NCBI GenBank assembly: GCA_008921705.1
Contig: VFFE01007215.1
Span: 5,219,513-5,283,512, forward strand
Origin: Burhinus oedicnemus
Taxonomy: Eukaryota > Chordata > Aves > Charadriiformes > Burhinidae
Reading direction: 5' to 3'
DNA length: 64,000 nt
In this document: piece by piece, positions 54,401 to 64,000 of the stretch
Layout: the number at the start of each line of letters is the position of its first letter
Numbering within the stretch: the stretch's first letter is position 1
Translations under genes and position numbers: made by a program
The notes under the pieces: model-generated
Told to the model about the DNA's origin: nothing
What the model saw: the letters and a program-made list of their open reading frames with translations, nothing else
Database searches by the model: none

Positions 54401-57400
54401 AGCAGTTCTTTACTCCAAAGAATGCAGGAGTCAATGCTGATACCCTTCTCCAAAATTTCTATCTGCTAACTATTTTAGTACACCAGATGTCAGCAACTGT
54501 TCTAAAAATCCTCCGATAGCAGAATCTTGTTGCAATTAACTTACTAAAGAGGAACAAACTTCCATCTTCATTTCAATCCTTTTCTATTAAATGTATCTGC
54601 AGCAGCCATCACTATAGTGACCAAACTCTCATAAGGATGTCAAATGCTGAAGTGTAAAAGTAAAGATGATAAAAACAGTCTCTCTCAGATTTCCTCAATT
54701 GTTTATAATGAAAGATATCCACCAACTTTTTTTCTTCATTTCACAATGAAGTCAGACATCTGTGTTAACAGCAAGTGATATCCCCATTATAAGTCTGATA
54801 TCATAATCTTGGAATTACAATTACAAGGATGGAAAGTCTAAGAGTGAAAGGTGGGCATTTCTAGGAACCATTTTAAATAACTTCCCCTTTGCCACCTTTT
54901 CTAGTTATGAACCAATACATTTTCTAAAAACACGTATAAGGTTAAGGCAACAAACTTTGATCACTTCTCTTTTTAGAAAAAAAAGATCTGCCTTACATAT
55001 GATGTAAAATTTAATTTTATTAGAGTTTAAGCTTTTTTAACGAAAAGAAATGTCTCAAGGTACTATCCTAAGTAGTTGCGGAATGCTTTAGAACTTCAAT
55101 GTTCTACTGTTCCCCCGCTCAAGCATTGAACTGTTCTGAAGCAATAGCACCATGATGCAAGTATCTCGGACATTGTCCTGTACCTCCTCCTCCTCAAGAA
55201 GCACTAGTCCTGTCTTTAAGATATTATAGCAAAGGCAAAAGTTACCCTATTAACGCACAACTAAGATCACAACAAATGTGTAAATATTGAAGGTGCTAAT
55301 GGAAGGACAATTAGAAAAGCACTGAAGATATACAATCTTTTTTCACAATAATGGTATGAACCTCTGGTAAGGGGAGGAGTGGCAACAGGGACAGGCAGGA
55401 TGGAACGGGAAAGCATCTCGATTTTCTTGCCACTAATCTAAAATACTCACACAATTCTGAAAAGCATATTTATCCATCTCCAGTTTGCCAAGAGATTACA
55501 TTCATTCCTTTCAAAAAATATTTTTAAAAAAATCACCTCAAAAACATTTTGGCTAAATTTATGTGTCTTGAGCTAAAAATATAAGAAATGCACATTCTCG
55601 CCTCTCCTCTCAACAGAGGAGACAACTGAGAAGGTGCTGTTTTCTGATCTGCCTTCCATTTGCTTCCACTGCTAAGCGGAAGATCTCTGTAGCCTTTCAG
55701 ACTTACTTAAATTTTGTTATGGGAAAGCATACCTACAAACAGCTTGCCCAAATTAAAGTATGGCTGAATCCTGGTAGCACTAAAAATAACTTCTTCATTC
55801 AAAACCATCAATAAAGAACTGCGCTACATTAAAGGAGAAAGTAATCTGGGGCTAACCGTGAGTCAAAAATAAAACATTTGAGGTTCAGGTGGCATTGAAG
55901 GTTTCAGATCTTGAACACTAAGTGTGACATGCTAAAGCAGGAAGTACATCTAACACAATGTATTAGTCTGTGAATGTAAATGGATGTCAGTAATTTCAAC
56001 AACTGTTCATTTAACTGTCTTAAAACTGCAGCAAATCTAAATTAAAAAAATACAGCTTTATAAACAAAATCCAGACGTTAAAGAAGTATTTTCTCACCAA
56101 CATACTGTTTTCACAGTACACATGACTGTATGATTTTCTGTGGTTTGCAAGAGGAAATGTGAAATATTTTCCATCAGAATCCTTAAAAGAAAAAAGATTG
56201 CTCATTAGTTAAAAAAAAACAAAAAACAAAAAAACCAAAACATTTTTTTCCTCATTGTGTTTTTACGCTTTTGTTACTTACATTGTAAAATGAGTAAGTC
56301 CATTTTGACGCTTTGACTGTAATCCACATGAAAGCTCCTAAAAATAAATATGTTTTTTATATGCCACACTACAGGAACTATTATCCTTTTCTCCAAACTC
56401 TTATCTTTTACTTATAGCCAAGGTCTTATCTCTTATCTGTAAGTGGCCATAAACTTTATAAGCTTTAATCAACCCTCAGGATTGCTACTGCTTAGAATTA
56501 CATGCAACAGTTATCATTAGTTACACAGGAAACAGCAAAATGCTACAATACAATTGCTACAGAGTAATTGTAAAATAAAACCCCTATGGATCTTGAAACA
56601 AAGCTCTCAAAGCAACAAAACAAATAAGAAACTGAATGATACTAATGTAATTACAGGGTACGTGACTGGTTAGAGCTGAGGCAACATTAGAAACAGCCCC
56701 AAATCTTTGTTCTCGTCAGCCTTTTAAGAAAACTGATATAGAAACTTGTGTAGAAGCAAGTCAATGATGAAGTGAATAACACATGCAGGAAAAAAGTAGC
56801 AGTTTAAAGGTATATCTGGAGAAAAAGAGTAAGAATAATCAGAGATACAAACAATGCAAATTGTCATGCAAGTAGGTTAATATCTTTCTTCTTTGTAACT
56901 AGATTAACAAGTTCATCACAAATTTAGCTAAGTGTCAAGAGGGCACCACAAATAGGAATATGCAAACATGAAATCCAATTTAAACATATTCCTCCTTATT
57001 GCTAAGCATTGACTCCCAAAAAGGCAAGCAAACAAAAAAATCAGTTCCACAACCTCTTTGGGCACCTGTTCCACTGTTTGACCACCCTCCTGGTGAAGTA
57101 CTTTTTCCTAATATCTGATTGGAATTTCTTTTGTCGTAACTGGACTCTACTGCCTATTGCATGATCACTGTGCACCTCTGAGAAAAACCTAGCTTCCTCT
57201 TCTCTCCAGTCTTTCATTCGATAGTTGAAGACAGCAATTAGCATTCTCTTTAGGGTGAAAAAACCCAGTTCACTCAGCCTCTCTCCCCTATGTCCTATGC
57301 CTCAGGAGCTAATCATATTGGTGGTCCTCTGCTCCCTACTCACCTCAGTATATGTCAATGCCTAAATGCCGCCTTATACCAGGGTGGCCAAAACTGGACA

Positions 57401-60400
57401 ACAAAGTTCAAGCTACCTTAGTACTTCTGCAATAGCTTATATTAAGAAAATTCCAGAAGTAAAATAGTGTTCATAAAATGGTTCAGCCCACTTCAGCAAA
57501 ACTAGGAATACAGCTGTGCCCTGCAAAAGTTCTGTTTAGTTTCCAAGAGTCCATGCAGTCAAAATTTCTCACCTCTAACTATGTGTTCTTAGCAGTTACA
57601 AGGAAACCAGTAGTGTGCAGTCCATTTTACCCTGCCATGTCATGAAAAAAAGGAAGTCACTGCTGAAGCAGATCTGAATATTCAAGATTTCCATGAGTAG
57701 CACAAAACTAACACAATGGCTTTACAAATCCCATACTATCCCTCTTGCAAGCATGGGATGTAAGCATAGATTAGACCATACTTTTGGCATCCAGCTATTC
57801 CTAATTTCTGAGATTGTCTACTGGAAACCCTGGTGTAAATACAACTCCTGCTCATCCCCCAGAATCTGAGCCATGTAAAAGTGACAGATTTTTGCTCCTA
57901 TTCCTTTTAACCTATTTAGTGCTGAAACCACACAAAAGCTGGTAATTCAGGTCTATAACCCATATATCATTTTAGCAATGTCTGAAGAAGGACAAAATGT
58001 ATTCCAGAAGGTTGTCTGTTAAGAGTTAATCTTCTCACTAAGGAGAATCCTGTTCAAAAGAAAATTGCTGCACACCTGTGAGTTCCGTAAAAGGGTCAGG
58101 ATTTTCCTCAAATATCTTTGCAGGGTGTCTCACGAAGTGGTGATTCAGTACAGACATCCTCTTCTTTGGATCATCAGTTATCTAAAAAAAGAACACATTG
58201 TTAAATTTTATTTTACCAACTTGTGTAAATTTGTAAGCAATTTATTTTACAATCAACACATGATCATAGCTAGCAATAAAGCTTTGGGGATGAAAGGCAG
58301 GAGAGATAGAAGACATGGTACGCTTTCTATTCTAAATACAATAACCTGATCAAATAAAGTGCCATCAACAGTCAATCACTGCAATACAAAAAGTCTACAC
58401 GTGTTACAAAGCATAGCTAAAACTTTTAGGAGTTTTATATCCTTGCCTTCTCTGAACACAAGGAAACCATTCTATTAAACTTTCTTTATAGACACGCATG
58501 CATTTTTCCTGAAATAGCACTCTTATGCCAGAGTTTAGGAAAAATTCTCACATTTATATTTACTAGTCTGAATTCACAAATCCAGCTTATTACATCTTGT
58601 CTTAATATTTCAAGCCTTCAAATAGTTGCAAGCTACATTGGGATTCATTTTTGTTTGAGGTTGGATTTTTTTTGTTGGATGTTCATTTTTGCTTGGGTTT
58701 TTTTTTTTCTCCCCTCAAAAAAAAAAAATTCCCGGGACTAATTTTTGTCTATTTGGCTTTTCAAAATTGTGGTCATTATAACTGATTTCTGAAAAGTTTT
58801 ACGCTCCAGCACACTGCCAGTCAACTCCAGAACAACCATACTCCCTTTTTGTCTCTCTAAATCACATGTTAAAGGAGCACACCTAAGAAACTAAAGAAAT
58901 CTGCCCCAAACAGCCTCAAAAAGAACACCTGGAAGCCCCCCTTCTTCTATGTCTGGGGCTCTGCTCTTAAGTATTTTCAACCTCTTGGACCTTAATTCTA
59001 ATTCATGTTTATTGCTGCGTAACATTTCAGAAAGAGAACAGAGTACAATGGGAGATTTCTCCAACAGTTTTCAAAAAGTAAGATGCAGGATATTTATCTA
59101 GAAAAAAGCAATAAATAATGGTAGCTGGAGGTACACATATGCTAGCATTTTACTTGCATTCAATTTAAGTGCTATTTGCAAAAGAACACCACAAATACAT
59201 GCTGGCACTGGCCACTGTGATGACAACACATGGGGAAGTTTGAGAAGTATTATATCTGAGTTAAACTATCACAGTTTTTCACCCTTTGTATACTAGTCAG
59301 AGAAGGTGACTTGAACATACATTGAGAGGTCACATTCAAAGCAACACAGCTAGCAAAATTTGCTTAGCCTGGTGCAAGGTCAACTAAACCTGCTGCATTA
59401 TGGAAGAAAAGTTCACTCCACACCGCAGCTATAAAGCGTCAAGCAGTCAATAACAAAAAACTGAGTTAACACCTAATTATTTCTGACACGTTGGTCAAAC
59501 AACACAAAGCCACAGAATTTTTCAGTGACTGGTACAAAACAGCAACGATTTTCTCAGCATAACTTTGAATAATCAAAAAGGAGTTTTCTGTTTAACAGGA
59601 TGATATTTGTTCTGAATAAGCATTCTGCGATGGAAGAAGAAAGTGTGATGGGAAAATATACAGGAGATCACATATACAAACCTGTCTTGTATTTTCATCT
59701 ACGAGATCAAAAAAAGCTCTAATGGTAGCCAGGATCAATTCTTTGCACCTAGAAGGCAGAGTAAGTAAAATTAAATCTAGAAAGGAAATATCCAGGGGAA
59801 TAAAAGTGGTCAGAAGAGACATCATAATAACATCATGCTAAAGTTAAATTATTGTATAATGTGACAACAGTAGAGAACAGAGGGATGTACTGTCAGTCAA
59901 TTAATCTTTGTTCCATTAGCTTACCACACTATGGAGAGATGGTCTGTTGAGGCCCAAGCTCGAGGCACAGCTGAGCTCTGTTTGGGGAAGGAAAAAAGTT
60001 AAGATCTTGTTAATATTCAACATTTTAAAATTCTAAGCAAGTCTTTCCTCTTCTTATTTAAACATATTTGTGCAATTATTAAAAAGAATAGAGTTGCAGG
60101 GACTAGGGTACAATAGAATGACTTCTTCAGTCAAAAATTTTACAAGTGCTGAAGCACTGAACAGGACTTGTGAAACAAAATAACTAAGTTATCTATGTTA
60201 GATCGCAGACACTAATGGTGAAAGGGCAAATAATGGCATGGAGGAAACTTACCAAAATTTCTTCAAGGACTGCTTCTATGACTGATCTTACTATTTTAAT
60301 AAGTGATCTGGGTACACAAGAAAAGAAGCATGCCAACGAAAGCTGCTGCTGAAAAAGCAAGGGCACCCTCAACAGACAGGAGCATCAGAAGACCATGCAG

Positions 60401-63400
60401 AAAGAACTGGACAGTCTGAAGCTGTTTATTTGTGTAAGTGTACTGCATGTATTGCATTTTAGGGACTAATAATATCAAAAATGCCTCCCATAAACGGAGC
60501 TCATCACCTAGTTGTACAACTTGATTCAAGTAAGCTATGAACTATTGATACATTACAGCCAGGAAGAAAAAAACAAACCAAAGAACAACACAACCACTCC
60601 CAAAACAAAACAAACCCCCAAACCAAAAAACAAAACAGAACACAAAAAAACCATGATAAAGAACTGGTACCACTACATGAGATCTCATATAAAATTCTGG
60701 TCACCTACAGTCAAGATAAATGAAAGTAGAGCAGATGCAGAGAATGGTTACTAGGACAAAGGGAACGCAGAGTTAATCTTGGCCTAGCAGAATCAGAGCT
60801 GAGACTATTTATAGACAGCTTTCTGTACAATGGACAGGGAGGTAAACACCAAGGGAATAACAACTACTTCAGATAACATTTCAAGTTGATGTCAGAATGT
60901 ACTTAAAAGCTGGCTTGCACAGCAAATGGAAGCTGGAAATTACAAATTTTCTTCCTGCTGAGGAGTGTTTTCCAGCTTCTTCCATGTTGGGAACAGGTTG
61001 ATGGCAGGGGGATGGAATGACAAACCTAACTGCCTCTATGATGCTGCTTGATTAATTTTGGAAGGAGATAGATGCCTGCAAAAGCAGAAGACTGGACTTG
61101 ATGATCCAGTAGATCCTTTCTATTCCCAAGTTCTTTGAAAAACAATATATACAAAAAGAAGGCTTGAAGCCAAAGCTGTCCTTTTATAACCAAACTAGCA
61201 CTCTATTCCCATACAGCACATCTGTCAGTCTCCATATACACAGCCCTTGTAAAACCGCAGGAAAGTAAAACCTGAGTTCTGAAACTAAAAAGGTGCAAGA
61301 AGGTGGCAAGAAGAAACAGTACCAAGTGGTAGATGCTTCAAATCCACCCTGACACATCCTCTTCCAGTGGACACTCATTTAGACTACATCAACTATTTAC
61401 TGTTTTATAACCATACACTATCTACTTTGTGTATTCACATGTAGTATTTTCATATTTATACTATGCTGCACATATAATTAGACACCAATACATGCATTAC
61501 ATAAATAGCTATCTAACATAGCTCCATGCAAAACCAAAAAAATAGTTTGCTTTTTTACCACAACAGATAAGGCACTGTCATGTTGACTCAATCTTGGTAG
61601 AAAAGCCAGTCCTGAACGAACTTGGTAATCTCTGAATCCTCCCGCCACAGAAAGGGTAGTTAAATTTCTTAAATCTTGTGCCTTTAGAATCCAATGATTG
61701 TTTACAGCTGTATAAAAATCTACAAAATATATTAAAATCAATCACAATTTCCCCATAAATCTATTTGATATACAAAAAAACTATAGAAAGCTGTATAAAA
61801 AAAAAATCTATAAAATATATTAAGATCAATCACAATTTCCCCATAAGCCTATTTAATACACAAAAAAAGCTACAGAAACATTTAACTAAAAGTTTCTGCA
61901 AGCCCCCCAGAGGCATTCAAGCTCCAATTATCACTTTCGATTCATATAAGGAAGGAAAATTATTGTTTTAACCCCAAGAAGGTAGCAGTTGGGAAAGACA
62001 GATACACTAGACCTTCTACATCAGCTGAGCACGTATATTGTTTGAGTAACAAACCACAGATTTATTTTAAGGACAGCCACAGTCCAGAAACAGTCAGCAA
62101 GGAAGAAGTATTGCATTGCAAACAATTGTAGGAGACAGAATTAATACAAGCACAATAAATCAAATTCAGCAGCTAAAGATAATCCATTCCTCTTGGGTGC
62201 CACAGAGAATAATGAAAATAAGTGCCTATTCCCTTTCCTTCACCAATTCCCTCAATATCTACATGTAGCAGCACAATTATCACTGAGCGCATATTTCATC
62301 AATATAGTTTAGTAAAATCTAGCTTTTCAGGAAGTGTATAGTACACGCATAATGATTATACTTCATTTTTTATGCCACAGTTATTCAGGTGAGCAGAAAA
62401 TACAATCTATCTTTTGTGTAAATATATTATATAAAATATATAGTTATATCTATATTTAATATTCTCACACACACACCAACCTTTGGGCATGACAAACATT
62501 AAATTTAACAACTCTATTTAGGCAATGCATTTGATAAAGAAAGCCATTACAGAGGTCAAGCTTTATAAAAAAGAAAGAAAAAATGTCATTTGCTGGAGAG
62601 CTTACAAATTTAGTAACGTGCTCTGCAACTTACTAACATTACAAATTATTGAGAGCTCCAGGCCCTGCACAAAAGCTCAAGTATACATAACCCATTTTAT
62701 GACACTTTTCTCTCAGTATCCTAGTGCTCTCACACAATCACCTGAGTAACAAAGGAATAGATTGATTACAGTAAACAACACGGCACATTTTGCTGTTGAT
62801 TTGCAAGAATCTCACCTATCAATGCTTGAGAGAATCAATAAAGAAATACAATGCAATTAGATAACCTGCAATACTTACCAGTAAGATATTTGTCTAAAGG
62901 CATTACAGGTGCAACATGAGGTGTGGCTTGTGTAATAAGGAGGTTTATAAGCTCAGGCTTAAAATTCTTCAGAGTAAGCAATGCTCTTGCAACGAGACCA
63001 CCCATGGAATGACCTACTATTGCAACACTGGTCGGTGCAAATTGTTGATTCTTAAGCAAAGCGGAAAGAGTAATTGGACACGTCAAAAATAGATTTGACA
63101 TTGAACTATGGTTATCAGTTGTACATTTTTCTCCCCAAAATTAACTTGTGTCCTCTCAAGGATAATATTAACTAGTATCAACTTGACAAGTTTACAAAAT
63201 GAATACAAATTTAGTTGCTATCTCAAAAAATGTGCTTTATGTGGAGTTTGTAGCTCAAAAGGAAATATTACGTATCCTGTGTAAGCATAAGAAACTTCAG
63301 GTTATTTTAATTTCTGAGACTCTTAGGGACGTAGGCTATCAGAGAACTTTCCTAGAGAGAACTGGATGTAAAGTGATGCTATACTAGTATTTTAATAAGC

Positions 63401-63841
63401 TAGGGAAAGTTTACATCTCTACTACAAAAAAGCATACCTTGTGCATGGAAGTATTTATTTAGAAACACAATATAGGACCTGACACTAGGGCTCTGGGATT
63501 GTCACAACCATTAAAAATCTACTAAAGAGCAGCACATTCAATTATATACACACACTATAAAGCCTCCCTCCCTTTCTCATCATTCTTCAGTTTTCCAATG
63601 GAAAAGGCAGCCCAGAATCCCATTCAAAAATGCAAGTACATTATTCAGCAGATGTCACTACTTACCCTGTACAACTTAAGAATTACTTTTATGCATTCAT
63701 GCACAAACTTGGTCTGTCGTTGCAGACTACCACCATACAATGCAACCAACTCCTCATTAAAGTTGACACTGAAGAAATTGAAATGGTACTTGAAGTCAAC
63801 ATCTTCTGCTTTTCTAAGTGCAATGGAACCAAGAGAACGTA
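39312..63841 (-). CDS. PGAP1: PGAP1, GPI inositol-deacylase, 5'-truncated by the window edge (25 coding exons present)
   Basis: PGAP1 is an ER membrane lipase that removes the acyl chain from the inositol of GPI anchors soon after attachment to proteins, which lets them leave the ER. The 25 exons here join in one frame (2510 nt: 835 residues plus stop), starting at [14 protein letters not shown]. By comparison with the 27-exon human gene (922 residues as recalled), exons 1-2, with the first membrane segment, lie beyond 64000. The lipase motif GHSMGG with the nucleophilic Ser is in exon 4, followed by [14 protein letters not shown] and [16 protein letters not shown] luminal beta-rich region follows in exons 9-20. 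The C-terminal membrane helices are in exons 22, 23 and 25-27. All splice sites are GT-AG and no frameshift was seen. An LTR and a gap lie in intron 16. Confidence 0.96.
40301..40405 (-). CDS. PGAP1: PGAP1 exon 26
   Basis: The exon reads [20 protein letters not shown], then [14 protein letters not shown]. It matches human KLNPDPCKPLAFIL in layout. The splice sites are TTTGCAG|GTACA and TCAAG|GTACTG. It ends in phase 2. Confidence 0.93.
40760..40983 (-). CDS. PGAP1: PGAP1 exon 25
   Basis: The exon opens with a Ser/Thr-rich loop ([20 protein letters not shown]) and ends in a conserved membrane helix ([20 protein letters not shown], then WLKNL). The splice sites are TTTTCAG|GATTC and CTCAG|GTAACT. 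It ends in phase 2. Confidence 0.95.
42184..42234 (-). CDS. PGAP1: PGAP1 exon 24
   Basis: The exon encodes 17 residues, [17 protein letters not shown], phase 0-0. It belongs to the poorly conserved hydrophilic loop between membrane helices. The splice sites are CTTGCAG|GTTAT and AATGGG|GTAAGT. It rests mostly on its position, phase and splice sites. Confidence 0.82.
43376..43511 (-). CDS. PGAP1: PGAP1 exon 23, membrane helix
   Basis: The exon reads [20 protein letters not shown], then the membrane helix [28 protein letters not shown] is conserved with human. The splice sites are TTCTTTAG|ACCTA and TTTAAG|GTACTG. It ends in phase 0. Confidence 0.94.
44680..44717. repeat. Two perfect 19-bp tandem copies
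   Basis: CTCAGGGTTTGCAGGAAAT occurs twice head to tail (44680-44698 and 44699-44717) in PGAP1 intron 22. A second, imperfect 18-bp tandem pair (ACTGTGTAAGGTACTAGG type) lies nearby at 44570-44605. Confidence 0.93.
45672..45869 (-). CDS. PGAP1: PGAP1 exon 22, membrane helix
   Basis: The exon reads [20 protein letters not shown], then a membrane segment ([20 protein letters not shown]) and [12 protein letters not shown]. The splice sites are TTGGCAG|GTTTC and ATTAG|GTAAAA. It ends in phase 2. It corresponds to human LPELDAVILT. Confidence 0.95.
46090..46180 (-). CDS. PGAP1: PGAP1 exon 21
   Basis: The exon reads [20 protein letters not shown], then [11 protein letters not shown]. It matches human AKPYKVDPFV. 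The splice sites are ATTCTAG|GCCAG and CAGGG|GTGAGT. It ends in phase 2. Confidence 0.92.
46826..46919 (-). CDS. PGAP1: PGAP1 exon 20
   Basis: The exon reads [20 protein letters not shown], then [11 protein letters not shown]. It matches human RFHGGALPAYVVSNILLAY. The splice sites are CTTTCAG|GTAAT and AACAG|GTAGCT. It ends in phase 1. Confidence 0.95.
48018..48056 (-). CDS. PGAP1: PGAP1 exon 19, 39-nt microexon-like
   Basis: This exon of 13 codons reads [13 protein letters not shown], phase 0-0. The splice sites are TATCAAG|GTAAT and GGGCAA|GTAAGA. It matches human VKTSFSQILGQ. Confidence 0.9.
48435..48543 (-). CDS. PGAP1: PGAP1 exon 18
   Basis: The exon reads [20 protein letters not shown], then [16 protein letters not shown]. 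The splice sites are GTTTCAG|AGTTC and TATGAA|GTGAGT. It ends in phase 0. Confidence 0.93.
49414..49480 (-). CDS. PGAP1: PGAP1 exon 17
   Basis: The exon reads [20 protein letters not shown], then VA. It matches human [12 protein letters not shown]. The splice sites are ATTTCAG|AAAGA and GCGAA|GTAAGG. It ends in phase 2. Confidence 0.94.
49792..49851. other. Poly(T) run and 20-N assembly gap
   Basis: A run of about 24 T residues ends at 49816, followed by AAATAAATATCTTTT and Ns at 49832-49851. The sequence resumes inside an LTR, so the missing part probably holds the LTR 5' portion and possibly a target-site duplicate. Confidence 0.97.
49852..50204 (+). mobile_element. Endogenous-retrovirus-type LTR, 5' part lost in the gap
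   Basis: The fragment starts at a TATA box (TATAAAA, 49853-49859) right after the gap. It then has a GC-richer R/U5-like block with CCTGGGAGGACTCGG and GGTGACGTGATTGTC, a pyrimidine-rich stretch, and an end near CCAAACCACGACA, with CA as expected of an LTR. No retroviral coding sequence is seen, so it is probably a solo LTR. It lies in PGAP1 intron 16 antisense to the gene. Confidence 0.62.
50422..50473 (-). CDS. PGAP1: PGAP1 exon 16
   Basis: The exon reads [17 protein letters not shown]. It matches human IYQAFKI. The splice sites are GTTCTAG|ATATA and CAAAG|GTAAAT. It ends in phase 1. The next intron holds the LTR and the N gap. Confidence 0.93.
50565..50638 (-). CDS. PGAP1: PGAP1 exon 15
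   Basis: The exon reads [20 protein letters not shown], then QHFNQ. NST is a possible N-glycosylation site. The splice sites are TTTACAG|GGCTT and AACCAA|GTAAGA. It ends in phase 0. It is followed by a 91-nt intron. Confidence 0.93.
50935..51010 (-). CDS. PGAP1: PGAP1 exon 14
   Basis: The exon reads [20 protein letters not shown], then HLFSL. It matches the human VVDCEFFKKE block. The splice sites are ATTGCAG|TATAC and CACTTG|GTAAGT. It ends in phase 1. Confidence 0.94.
52471..52548 (-). CDS. PGAP1: PGAP1 exon 13
   Basis: The exon reads [20 protein letters not shown], then PTVGNK. The acceptor TTTTTTAAAG|GTTGT uses a T-rich microsatellite as its pyrimidine tract. The donor is AATAAG|GTAAAA. 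It is phase 0-0. Confidence 0.93.
52551..52617. repeat. A-rich microsatellite (AAAAC/AAAG)n
   Basis: Repeated CAAAA units are followed by GAAA units. On the minus strand it is a T-rich tract lying directly upstream of the PGAP1 exon 13 acceptor. Confidence 0.9.
52801..52852 (-). CDS. PGAP1: PGAP1 exon 12
   Basis: The exon reads [18 protein letters not shown]. The splice sites are TTTTACAG|CCTGG and ACCAAG|GTAAGT. It ends in phase 0. Confidence 0.92.
54283..54332 (-). CDS. PGAP1: PGAP1 exon 11
   Basis: This 50-nt exon reads [16 protein letters not shown]. The splice sites are TTTACAG|GACAC and GTGTG|GTGAGT. It ends in phase 2. The SNSS sequence holds a possible N-glycosylation site. Confidence 0.92.
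56098..56181 (-). CDS. PGAP1: PGAP1 exon 10
   Basis: The exon reads [20 protein letters not shown], then VYCENSML. It matches the human block YFTFPLENHRK. The splice sites are TTTTAAG|GATTC and ATGTTG|GTGAGA. It ends in phase 0. Confidence 0.95.
56282..56337 (-). CDS. PGAP1: PGAP1 exon 9
   Basis: The exon reads [19 protein letters not shown]. The splice sites are TTTTTAG|GAGCT and TACAAT|GTAAGT. It ends in phase 0. It is followed by an intron of only 100 nt. Confidence 0.93.
57045..57440 (-). mobile_element. CR1 LINE fragment, ORF2 end / 3' region
   Basis: On the minus strand the sequence carries the CR1 reverse-transcriptase C-terminal peptide signature ([18 protein letters not shown]). 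On the plus strand it is the familiar antisense form (ACAACCTCTTTGGGCACCTG, CTAATATCTGATTGGAATTT, CTCAGCCTCTCTCCC). It is truncated at both ends and non-functional. It lies in PGAP1 intron 8, in the same orientation as the gene. Confidence 0.88.
58076..58181 (-). CDS. PGAP1: PGAP1 exon 8
   Basis: The exon reads [20 protein letters not shown], then [15 protein letters not shown]. The acceptor is TTTTTAG|ATAACT. The donor CACAG|GTGTGC is weak beyond the GT. It ends in phase 1. It was found by protein match. Confidence 0.92.
59682..59748 (-). CDS. PGAP1: PGAP1 exon 7
   Basis: The exon reads [20 protein letters not shown], then RQ. The splice sites are CCTTCTAG|GTGCA and GACAG|GTTTGT. It ends in phase 0. 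Intron 6 before it is only 176 nt. Confidence 0.94.
59925..59977 (-). CDS. PGAP1: PGAP1 exon 6
   Basis: This 53-nt exon reads [18 protein letters not shown]. The splice sites are CCAAACAG|AGCTC and GTGTG|GTAAGC. It ends in phase 2, splitting the Trp codon. STDHLSIVW is conserved. Confidence 0.94.
60665..61135 (+). mobile_element. Degraded CR1-like LINE relic
   Basis: Fragments in order resemble a CR1 3' half: TTCTGGTCACCTACAG, CAGAGAATGGTTACTAGGA, AGACTATTTATAGACAGCTT, and a tail ACTTGATGATCCAGTAGATC. The copy is badly decayed and its boundaries are approximate. It lies in PGAP1 intron 5, antisense to the gene. Confidence 0.5.
61559..61719 (-). CDS. PGAP1: PGAP1 exon 5
   Basis: The exon reads [20 protein letters not shown], then [20 protein letters not shown]. 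The acceptor is TTTTGTAG|ATTTTT. Its first 14 nt and the acceptor belong to a tandem duplication (61706-61877). The donor is GTTGTG|GTAAAA. It ends in phase 0. Confidence 0.95.
61706..61877. repeat. Tandem duplication over the PGAP1 exon 5 acceptor
   Basis: Two adjacent copies (61706-61788 and 61789-61877) both run AGCTGTATAAA, an A-run, ATATATTAAAATC/AAGATC, AATCACAATTTCCCCATAA, to GAA. They differ by a longer A-run and a few bases. The first copy covers the start of exon 5. Confidence 0.92.
62879..63050 (-). CDS. PGAP1: PGAP1 exon 4, catalytic serine motif
   Basis: The exon reads [20 protein letters not shown], then [18 protein letters not shown] and [23 protein letters not shown] is the GxSxG nucleophile elbow of the deacylase. 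The splice sites are CTTAAG|AATCAA and ACTG|GTAAGT. It ends in phase 1. Confidence 0.96.
63666..63841 (-). CDS. PGAP1: PGAP1 exon 3
   Basis: The exon reads [20 protein letters not shown], then [20 protein letters not shown] and [14 protein letters not shown], part of the lipase fold. The acceptor is TTCCTAG|TACGTT (phase 1 entry) and the donor is ACAGG|GTAAGT (phase 0). Confidence 0.96.
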
Positions 63842-64000
63842 CTAGGAAAAGAAACCACATTAATTAGAACAGTCTAATAGTCACTGCTTAGCACTGTCAT
63901 TAGTAGACAAACACATAAATATAAAATCTCTTAAGAAACAAATATTATCTTAAAGTAATTGTCCATCTCAAGTCATTTATAAATAAGTAAAAAAAGGATG
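63842..64000 (-). other. PGAP1: PGAP1 intron 2, 3' part
   Basis: This is AT-rich intron sequence leading into the exon 3 acceptor. No feature is seen. Coding exons 1 and 2 should lie to the right of the window. Confidence 0.85.

Noticed and set aside
57041..57244. 67-codon minus-strand ORF with a protein-like sequence
   Set aside because: It is the decayed reverse-transcriptase tail of a CR1 element and not a host gene.

Overview
The window looks like a stretch of a bird autosome. The genes are split by GT-AG introns, the DNA is AT-rich, and three to four fragments of the avian/reptilian LINE CR1 are present, one ending in the typical ATTCTATG octamer repeat. Three neighbouring genes are all read from the minus strand: GTF3C3 (left), the orthologue of human C2orf66 (middle) and PGAP1 (right). 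This matches the known vertebrate gene order GTF3C3 - C2orf66 - PGAP1 (human 2q33). I identified the genes from memory of the human proteins. No database search was run and the species is not fixed.

Layout. Positions 1-4112 are the 3' flank of GTF3C3, with a CR1 tail and two exon-like open frames of unknown identity. Positions 4730-25010 hold all 19 predicted coding exons of GTF3C3 (909 residues), which encodes the TPR subunit of the RNA polymerase III factor TFIIIC. Its start lies in a CpG island at about 24800-25500. Positions 27232-28476 hold a two-exon, 101-residue secreted-protein gene (C2orf66-like) with a TATA box upstream. About 28670-31160 is intergenic and contains a 20-N gap. About 31161-39311 is probably the long PGAP1 3' UTR. 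Positions 39312-63841 hold 25 coding exons of PGAP1 (835 residues plus stop), the ER GPI inositol deacylase. Its first two coding exons lie beyond the right edge. Splice phases agree through all three genes, so each reads as one intact open frame.

The genes have unrelated jobs: Pol III transcription, an uncharacterised secreted peptide, and GPI-anchor remodelling. They are neighbours by conserved synteny, not as a functional system. I saw no new multi-gene system. The points most worth a second look are: an extra symmetric exon in GTF3C3 (exon 9) absent from the human protein as I recall it; a GC-AG intron in the same gene; its divergent last exon; a tandem duplication of the splice acceptor of PGAP1 exon 5; a retroviral-type LTR beside an assembly gap in a PGAP1 intron; a strong upstream ORF overlapping the C2orf66 start; and two unassigned exon-like minus-strand frames near the left edge.
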